From Bradyrhizobium sp. (GTDB lineage: Bacteria > Pseudomonadota > Alphaproteobacteria > Rhizobiales > Xanthobacteraceae), in the NCBI RefSeq assembly GCF_030693485.1, contig NZ_JAUYAN010000132.1, positions 1-38,087 of the forward strand: a DNA stretch of 38,087 nt. Reading direction: 5' to 3'. The position numbers and the translations under genes are program-made. A model generated the notes under the pieces. It ran no database searches and had not been told where the DNA came from. It worked only from the letters and a program-made list of their open reading frames with translations. Below are positions 33,145-38,087 of this stretch, one piece after another; positions within the stretch are counted from its first letter, which is position 1, and each line of letters begins with the position of its first letter.

Positions 33145-33972
33145 ATGCTGAACGATATCGCCGTTTTCCTTCCCGTCGACCGGCCTGCCGGCACGCTGAT
33201 TGATAGCGCCGCTGCAGTTGCCGGATTGTTCGAGGCCCATCTCGACGGCATCGCCTGCGCCTATCAGGCGGTCAATCCCATGATCGCCTTCGAGGCGTCC
33301 GCCGTGGTCATGGCCGCTCAATACGACAGCGGCCAGGAACAGGCCGCGGCCGTGCTCGCGCAGTTCGAAACCGCGACAACGCGCCTGAATATCCCGCACG
33401 AGGCCAAGAGCACGTTCAACGTTTCCTATGCTGCGACCCATACCGTGACGCAGATGTCGCGGCTCTACGATCTGAACATCGTCGCTCAACCCGACAGCGC
33501 CAACCCGAGCCAGACCGATTTCATGTCCGAGGCCGTGCTGTTCGGCTCGGGGCGGCCGATGCTGATGATTCCCTACATCAACCGCGGTACCTTCCGCTCG
33601 GATCGGGTACTGATCGGCTGGGATGGCAAGGCGCCGGCGGCGCGCGCCGTCCACAACGCAGCACCCTTCCTTCGCAAGGCAAAAGCCATCGACGTCGTGG
33701 CCATCAACGAGGACGAAGACGATGCCGGCGCAGCGTCGCTGTCGGCCCTGATCGCCCATCTCGCCCGGCGCAATCTGCCCGCAACCCCTCACCGGCTGAC
33801 GGCCGACACCTCAAACATTCACAATGCCATCCTGTCGCTGGCTGCCGACAGCGGCAGCGATCTGGTCGTGATGGGCGGCTACGGCCATTCCAGGCTTCGG
33901 GAATTCATTCTGGGCGGAGTGACGCGCGGCATGTTCGAGACGATCACTGTCCCAACCTTGTTCTCGCACTGA
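33145..33972 (+). CDS. Universal stress protein, tandem-domain type, 275 aa
   Basis: The C-terminal UspA domain (about residues 150-275) is well conserved: RVLIGWDGKAPAARAVHNAA and the nucleotide-binding motif GGYGHSRLREFILGGVTR (G-2x-G-9x-G-T/S-like). The N-terminal half (about 1-145) looks like a degenerate Usp domain without the Gly-rich nucleotide motif. Such proteins bind ATP and help survive hypoxia, starvation or other stress. It is the first gene of the stress/export locus, with a possible FixK-like box upstream and a 210-base gap to the next gene. Confidence 0.92.
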   Translation: MLNDIAVFLPVDRPAGTLIDSAAAVAGLFEAHLDGIACAYQAVNPMIAFEASAVVMAAQYDSGQEQAAAVLAQFETATTRLNIPHEAKSTFNVSYAATHTVTQMSRLYDLNIVAQPDSANPSQTDFMSEAVLFGSGRPMLMIPYINRGTFRSDRVLIGWDGKAPAARAVHNAAPFLRKAKAIDVVAINEDEDDAGAASLSALIAHLARRNLPATPHRLTADTSNIHNAILSLAADSGSDLVVMGGYGHSRLREFILGGVTRGMFETITVPTLFSH

Positions 33973-34051
33973 ATCGGGACGGGAGCGCAGCCGGCCGACG
34001 CGCTCGTTCCGGAAACCCGCATGGCCAATGGCCCGCGGCGGACCGCATCGG

Positions 34052-34065
34052 TTGACCTGAATCAA
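34052..34065 (+). promoter_or_regulatory. FixK/FNR-type binding box
   Basis: TTGACCTGAATCAA fits the FNR/FixK palindrome TTGA-N6-TCAA perfectly, at 118 bases upstream of the ATG at 34183. In Bradyrhizobium, FixK2 boxes of this form drive micro-oxic genes. The site is therefore a candidate activator site for the eRF1-like gene and perhaps the following exporter genes. Confidence 0.6.
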
Positions 34066-34182
34066 TCGGCCAATGCCGCCATCGCGGTAGATTGGCTCGG
34101 GGCGTGGCGTCCGCCTCTTGCGCATCGATCTACAACCTCAAAGACGACCGGCGAATCGCTGCCGATCGATAAAGGATACGAC

Positions 34183-34596
34183 ATGCCGACCCACTTCCAT
34201 GCGATCGTCTGGATTGATCACTCGCAGGCCAAGGTGTTCCACGTCGGACGATCGGGTGACGACGAGACTGTCCTGCACCCTCATCTGCCGACGCGACACC
34301 TGCACCACAAGGCCGGATCGATTGGCAGCGGTCATGCCGCGCCCGACAAGGAGTTCATGGCCGGAGTGATGAACGCCGTCAGCGATGCCGGTGAAATCCT
34401 GATCATCGGCCCGGCCAGCGCCAAGACCGAGTTCGCCAAATATCTTCGCGAGCAACATCCGAAAATCGGCCAACGCATCGTCGCCATCGAGTCCGCGGAT
34501 CACCCCAGTGACCGCGAGATCGTCGCTTATGCCAAGCAATTTTTCAAAATCGCTCCCACTCGGGTAGCCGCGGCCGGCGGCACATCCCGCGGCTGA
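34183..34596 (+). CDS. eRF1-domain-like (baeRF-type, translational machinery) protein, 137 aa
   Basis: The sequence MPTHFHAIVWIDHSQAKVFH, HLPTRHLHHKAGSIGSGHAA and ILIIGPASAKTEFAKYL belongs to the small bacterial proteins annotated as translational machinery protein, related to the central and C-terminal domains of archaeal/eukaryotic release factors. The loop that carries GGQ in true release factors aligns with GSGH here, so peptide release may be altered. The biology is unknown; a role on ribosomes is an inference. ATG 34183 has AAAGGA six bases upstream. It lies between the stress protein and the exporter genes and behind a perfect FixK-type box. Confidence 0.8.
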   Translation: MPTHFHAIVWIDHSQAKVFHVGRSGDDETVLHPHLPTRHLHHKAGSIGSGHAAPDKEFMAGVMNAVSDAGEILIIGPASAKTEFAKYLREQHPKIGQRIVAIESADHPSDREIVAYAKQFFKIAPTRVAAAGGTSRG

Positions 34597-34630
34597 GGTA
34601 CCCCTGCTGCTGGATCGGGCCCGATCGATC

Positions 34631-35713
34631 ATGAACATGAGGGTAGCTCCGACCGAAACGACGGAAACCGCAACCCGGTCAGCGGCGGGATATCGGCGCT
34701 CCTACGCATGGAAGGTGCTCGCCGCGGCGCTGCTGGCAGTTGCGCTGGCAGCTACGGTGTGGTGGCTCTCGCGTGGACCGATCATCACCGTCGCCCGGGT
34801 CACGCGCGGCGCCGCTGCGGAAATCGTCTATGCCACCGGCTCGGTCGAGCCCGAAACATGGTCGCGTTCGACGCCACTGGTACGCGGCCGCATTATCGAG
34901 CGTTGCCGGTGCGAGGGTAAAAGCGTCAGGAAAGGCGATGTTCTGGCGCGCCTCGATGACAAGGAGGCGCTGGCCACGCTGAATGATTTGCGCGCGCTGG
35001 AGGAGTTCCAGCGCCGGGAATTTGACCGTCAGTCGCAGTTGCTGGCGCGCGGGGTCGCTACCTCGCAGGCCTATCAGCGCGCCGAGAGCGACCTTGCGCG
35101 GATCCAGGCGCAGATCGCCGCCCAGGCCCAGCGGCTGGAATATTACAAGCTGGTCTCGCCCATGGACGGCACCGTTCTCAAGGAGGACGGCGAAGTCGGC
35201 GACATGGTCGACCCCGGCACGATTCTCTACCGCATCGGGCTGGAAAAGCCGTTGTGGGTCGTCGCCGACGTCAACGAGGAAGATATCCCACGCGTCAAGA
35301 CCGGCCAGAAGGCGCTGCTGCGCACCGACGCGTTCATCAACCAGCTGCTTCCGGGAGTGGTCAAGCAAATCACGCCGGCCGGCGATCCCGTTTCCAAGAC
35401 CTTTCGCGTGCGGATCGGCCTGCCCGACGATACCCCATTGCGGGTGGGCATGAGCGTCGAGGCCAATATCGTCAGCCGCGAGAAGCAGGACGTGCTTCTG
35501 GTGCCCGCCAACGCCGTGGTCAACAGCAACCTGATCACAGTCGAAAACAATCGCGCCCGGCTACGCAAGGTCGAGACCGGTATTCGCGGCACGGGCATGG
35601 TGGAGATCGTCGGCGGCGCCGGCGAAGGCGAACTGGTCGCCGCTCCCGCCACCACCAACATCAAGAACGGATCGCGGGTGCGTCCGGCGCTCACGGAACC
35701 GGCCGTACCGTGA
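34631..35713 (+). CDS. HlyD/MacA-type membrane fusion protein, 360 aa
   Basis: The adaptor subunit of a tripartite exporter. A membrane anchor (YAWKVLAAALLAVALAATVW, residues about 25-45) is followed by a lipoyl half-motif (VRGRIIERCRCEGKSVRKGD), a short helical hairpin (about 90-150), the second lipoyl half (YYKLVSPMDGTVLKEDGEVG) and beta-barrel domains. It bridges the inner-membrane permease to the outer membrane. The stop overlaps the permease start (GTGA). No outer-membrane factor gene is adjacent, so TolC or similar is probably supplied elsewhere. Confidence 0.94.
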   Translation: MNMRVAPTETTETATRSAAGYRRSYAWKVLAAALLAVALAATVWWLSRGPIITVARVTRGAAAEIVYATGSVEPETWSRSTPLVRGRIIERCRCEGKSVRKGDVLARLDDKEALATLNDLRALEEFQRREFDRQSQLLARGVATSQAYQRAESDLARIQAQIAAQAQRLEYYKLVSPMDGTVLKEDGEVGDMVDPGTILYRIGLEKPLWVVADVNEEDIPRVKTGQKALLRTDAFINQLLPGVVKQITPAGDPVSKTFRVRIGLPDDTPLRVGMSVEANIVSREKQDVLLVPANAVVNSNLITVENNRARLRKVETGIRGTGMVEIVGGAGEGELVAAPATTNIKNGSRVRPALTEPAVP

Positions 35714-36945
35714 ACCTGATCCTGACCATAGCCTGGACCCATGTCCGCCACCGTGCCCGACAGACGCTGGTGGCGATCGCCGGCGTCATGACCGGCGTCG
35801 GGTTCTCCATCATGATGGCGGCGATGATGGAGGGGTCGCAGGATGACTTCATCAGGACCCTGGTCGACGCGCTGCCGCACATCTCGATCACCGATGAATT
35901 GCGCGAGCCGACGCGGCAACCGGCCGATGTCGTCTACGCCGCCGCCGAGTTCCATGGCCTGACGCCCGATATCCGGCGGCCCGGCATCAAGAACCCGATG
36001 GCCACCATCGCGTCGCTGCAAACCTGGGTGCCGGGAGCGCTGACCCCGTCGGTGCAGTCGAAGGCGGTATTGCGGTTCGCCGGACGAAACCTGACCACCT
36101 CGATCATCGGCATCGATCCCCGCACCGAGGCCGACGTCTCCAATCTCGCGACCCACATGAAGCAGGGAACGCTGCATTCGCTGTATCGCGCCTCCAACGC
36201 CATCCTGCTCGGCGACCGCCTCGCCGCCAAGATCGGCGCAAGGGTCAACTCCAACATCACGCTGGCCTCCGCCGAGGGCGCCAGCATGAACGCCACCGTG
36301 GTCGGCACTTTCCATACCGGATTCCGAATGACCGACGAGACCACAGGCTATGTCCTGCTCAAGACGGCGCAGATCCTGGAACGGCAGACCGGCATCGTCA
36401 ACGAGATCCGCGTCCGCACCCGCGACCCGATGGCGGCCCGCCTGATCTCGGAGCGGATCGGCGAACAGACCGGCTACAAGTCGATCTCCTGGCAGGAGGC
36501 GCAGGAGGATCTGCTGTCCGCGATCACGCTGCGCAATGTGCTGATGTACACCATCGTCGGCGCGATCCTGCTGGTCGCGAGCTTCGGCACCTACAACATC
36601 ATTTCCACCATCACACACGAGAAAACGCGCGACATCGCCATCCTGAAATCGTTGGGATTTCGGGGTCACACCATCCGGGCGATCTTCATCGCAGAGGCGC
36701 TCGCGGTCGGACTGGTCGGCGCCGTGCTGGGCTGGATCTTCGGTTATCTCCTGACCCGCGGGCTCGCGTCACTGGAATTCAAGACTCCGTTCTCCGACAA
36801 CAACCACCTCCCGGTGCTCTATTCGGTCAACCACTATCTGCTCGCCACCTGCGTCGCCCTGCTGTCGAGCCTGGTGGCGGGCTACTTTCCAGCCCGTTCG
36901 GCGGCGCGGCTGTACCCTGTCGATATCATCCGGGGTGCTACATGA
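35710..36945 (+). CDS. FtsX/MacB-type ABC permease, 411 aa
   Basis: The permease of a tripartite exporter: an N-terminal membrane helix (about residues 18-38, RQTLVAIAGVMTGVGFSIMM), a large periplasmic domain (about 40-270), then three helices in the FtsX core (MYTIVGAILLVASFGTYNII; EALAVGLVGAVLGWIFGYLL; LLATCVALLSSLVAGYFPAR) and the terminal PVDIIRG. The start is GTG 35710, overlapping the fusion-protein stop by four bases. The stop overlaps the ATPase start (ATGA). Confidence 0.93.
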   Translation: MNLILTIAWTHVRHRARQTLVAIAGVMTGVGFSIMMAAMMEGSQDDFIRTLVDALPHISITDELREPTRQPADVVYAAAEFHGLTPDIRRPGIKNPMATIASLQTWVPGALTPSVQSKAVLRFAGRNLTTSIIGIDPRTEADVSNLATHMKQGTLHSLYRASNAILLGDRLAAKIGARVNSNITLASAEGASMNATVVGTFHTGFRMTDETTGYVLLKTAQILERQTGIVNEIRVRTRDPMAARLISERIGEQTGYKSISWQEAQEDLLSAITLRNVLMYTIVGAILLVASFGTYNIISTITHEKTRDIAILKSLGFRGHTIRAIFIAEALAVGLVGAVLGWIFGYLLTRGLASLEFKTPFSDNNHLPVLYSVNHYLLATCVALLSSLVAGYFPARSAARLYPVDIIRGAT

Positions 36946-37643
36946 GTGCGCCCCTGATCGAGGCGCGCGCCGTCACCAAGGTCCTTGGCGGGATCGTGCC
37001 GGTCACGCTGGTGCAGGATATCGACCTCGCCATCATGCCGCATGAGTTCATCGCCATCACCGGCCCTTCCGGCTCCGGCAAGTCGTCATTGCTGTATCTA
37101 CTGGGCCTGCTCGATATTCCGACGTCCGGGGAAGTGCTGATCGACGGCACATCCACCAGCAGGATGACGGAGGACGCGCGCGCCGAGGTACGGCTCACCC
37201 GCCTCGGTTTCGTCTTCCAGTTCCATTTTCTGCTGCCGGAGTTCTCGATCACGGAAAATGTCGGGTTGCCGATGCGGGCGCTCGGCAGACTGCCGCCCCG
37301 CGCCATCGTTGCGCGCGCCGAAGAACTGCTGGACTCGTTCGGGCTTGGCGACCATCGGCACAAGACGCCGGATCAATTGTCCGGCGGCCAGCGGCAGCGC
37401 GTGGCGGTGGCGCGGGCGCTGGCCAACGATCCTCCGGTCATTCTCGCGGACGAACCGACCGGAAGCCTCGATTCCGTTTCCACTGCGCAGGTGTTCGGCA
37501 TCCTGCGCGACCTGGTGGCGCTGCGCGGCAAGACCGTGGTCGCCGTCACCCACGATCTCAACCTGGCATCGCAAATGCATCGCCGGATTCACGTCGTCGA
37601 CGGCCGGCTGGCGAACGACGAAACCATCGCCGCGCCGGCATGA
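36942..37643 (+). CDS. ABC transporter ATPase, LolD/MacB type, 233 aa
   Basis: A complete nucleotide-binding domain: Walker A GPSGSGKSS (residues 41-49), Q-loop in LGFVFQFHFLLPEFS, signature LSGGQRQRV (about 146), Walker B VILADEPTGSLD, and H-loop VAVTHDLNLA. It powers the FtsX-type permease encoded directly upstream. The separate ATPase and permease genes distinguish it from fused MacB. Exported substrate unknown; lipoprotein, peptide or lipid are possible. Confidence 0.95.
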   Translation: MSAPLIEARAVTKVLGGIVPVTLVQDIDLAIMPHEFIAITGPSGSGKSSLLYLLGLLDIPTSGEVLIDGTSTSRMTEDARAEVRLTRLGFVFQFHFLLPEFSITENVGLPMRALGRLPPRAIVARAEELLDSFGLGDHRHKTPDQLSGGQRQRVAVARALANDPPVILADEPTGSLDSVSTAQVFGILRDLVALRGKTVVAVTHDLNLASQMHRRIHVVDGRLANDETIAAPA

Positions 37644-37661
37644 TCCGGCAATGCCGCACCT

Positions 37662-37865
37662 TCACTCCTCGAACACCGGCGGGTCGGGCCGTTCGTGCGG
37701 CTTTGCGCCCTCGACCGGCTCGGTGTGATCCGTAGGAACCGCGCGCTCGACGTCGACCTGCTCGCCTTCGATCAGGCGCCGCGCCTCGTCGACCTGTTCC
37801 GATGGCGTGGTTTTTCGCGGGGGCGATACCGCCCCCGACTCCTTGTTCCCATTCAAGTCTCGCAT
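37662..37865 (-). CDS. Small acidic, probably disordered protein, 67 aa
   Basis: Starts MRDLNGNKESGAVSPPRKTT and ends PHERPDPPVFEE; Pro/Glu-rich with one helix (EQVDEARRLIEGEQVDVERA). ATG 37865 follows a strong GGAGGG, four bases away; the frame extends to 37910 but lacks such a site there. It lies 28 bases downstream of the host-attachment-type gene on the same strand, so it may be co-transcribed, and it converges on the exporter ATPase gene. No domain recognised. Confidence 0.6.
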   Translation of the reverse strand: MRDLNGNKESGAVSPPRKTTPSEQVDEARRLIEGEQVDVERAVPTDHTEPVEGAKPHERPDPPVFEE

Positions 37866-37893
37866 ATTTCCCTCCGCCTGACCGGCGCAGGAC

Positions 37894-38087
37894 TCAGTGC
37901 GAATTGGCATCGCCGGTCAGATGCTTCTCGATTTCCCAGACCGGCTGCTTGGTCAGGTCCTTGTTGATCTCGGCAATAATGCAGGCCTTTACATCGGAAT
38001 GGAAGGCGTCGCGCAGCTCGGCGAGGGTCCTTGGCGGAGCCACCACGACCAGGGACTGCACCTTCCGTTCGCGGATCACCTGTTCCA
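37894..38087 (-). CDS. Host attachment-type (baeRF family) protein, C-terminal part, cut by window edge
   Basis: Only the last 64 codons are visible: VVVAPPRTLAELRDAFHSDV, AEINKDLTKQPVWEIEKHL and the end TGDANSH. This is the conserved C-terminal block of the family called protein required for attachment to host cells, which belongs to the bacterial release-factor (eRF1-like) superfamily. A complete member is about 140-150 residues, so a little over half of the gene lies outside the window. It is the second eRF1-like gene of the locus, together with the 34183 gene. Confidence 0.8.
   Translation of the reverse strand, partial: EQVIRERKVQSLVVVAPPRTLAELRDAFHSDVKACIIAEINKDLTKQPVWEIEKHLTGDANSH

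Overview
The window looks like a chromosomal segment of a high-GC alphaproteobacterium of the Bradyrhizobium/Rhodopseudomonas group. Reasons: GC-rich codon use with long antisense shadow frames, palindromic intergenic repeats of the kind common in Bradyrhizobium genomes, a stand-alone NDUFS4-like complex I subunit gene, OpgC, a DUF6481-type protein, and baeRF / host-attachment-type proteins beside a universal stress protein. No plasmid, phage, transposase or CRISPR signature was found. The genus is an inference from gene content and repeats; no 16S or other marker gene is present.

Left part (1-5.4 kb): an inverted pair of about 50-bp REP-like elements, a 54-residue ORF, a small winged-helix-like protein, then an AT-richer block of six co-oriented minus-strand genes of unknown function (913-5041). 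This block includes an apparent fusion of a secreted EF-hand pair to an outer-membrane beta-barrel-like domain. It is the most clearly uncharacterised region of the window.

Middle part (5.4-20.6 kb, all minus strand): three translationally coupled genes (acyl-CoA dehydrogenase homologue, MoxR AAA+ ATPase, CoxE-type VWA protein). Next is a lipid-modification cluster (ArnT-like membrane glycosyltransferase, PAP2 phosphatase, polyprenyl-phosphate glycosyltransferase, LpxB-N-like membrane protein) that fits lipid A or envelope glycan decoration. Then come the classic pair of a bacterial alpha-2-macroglobulin with an intact thioester motif and penicillin-binding protein 1C, and a tRNA-Arg(UCU).

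Right part (20.6-38.1 kb): a HTH-like regulator, small secreted proteins, a GrlR-like protein, a DUF6481-type protein, a decayed TRAP-type solute-binding gene, and the leucine-degradation genes mccB-mccA-liuE. These are followed by an NDUFS4-like subunit, OpgC and a NodU/CmcH-type carbamoyltransferase. At the end is a stress/export locus: a universal stress protein, an eRF1-domain-like small protein behind a FixK/FNR-type box, a MacAB/Lol-like tripartite exporter (HlyD, FtsX permease, ATPase) with overlapping start/stop codons, a small acidic protein, and the 3' end of a second release-factor-superfamily (host attachment) gene that runs off the window.

Links between genes: extensive 1-8 nt overlaps (ATGA, GTGA, TGATG) mark the real operons. 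The clearest functional units are envelope surveillance (PbpC plus macroglobulin), envelope glycan or lipid A modification, leucine catabolism, and a putatively oxygen-regulated stress and export module.
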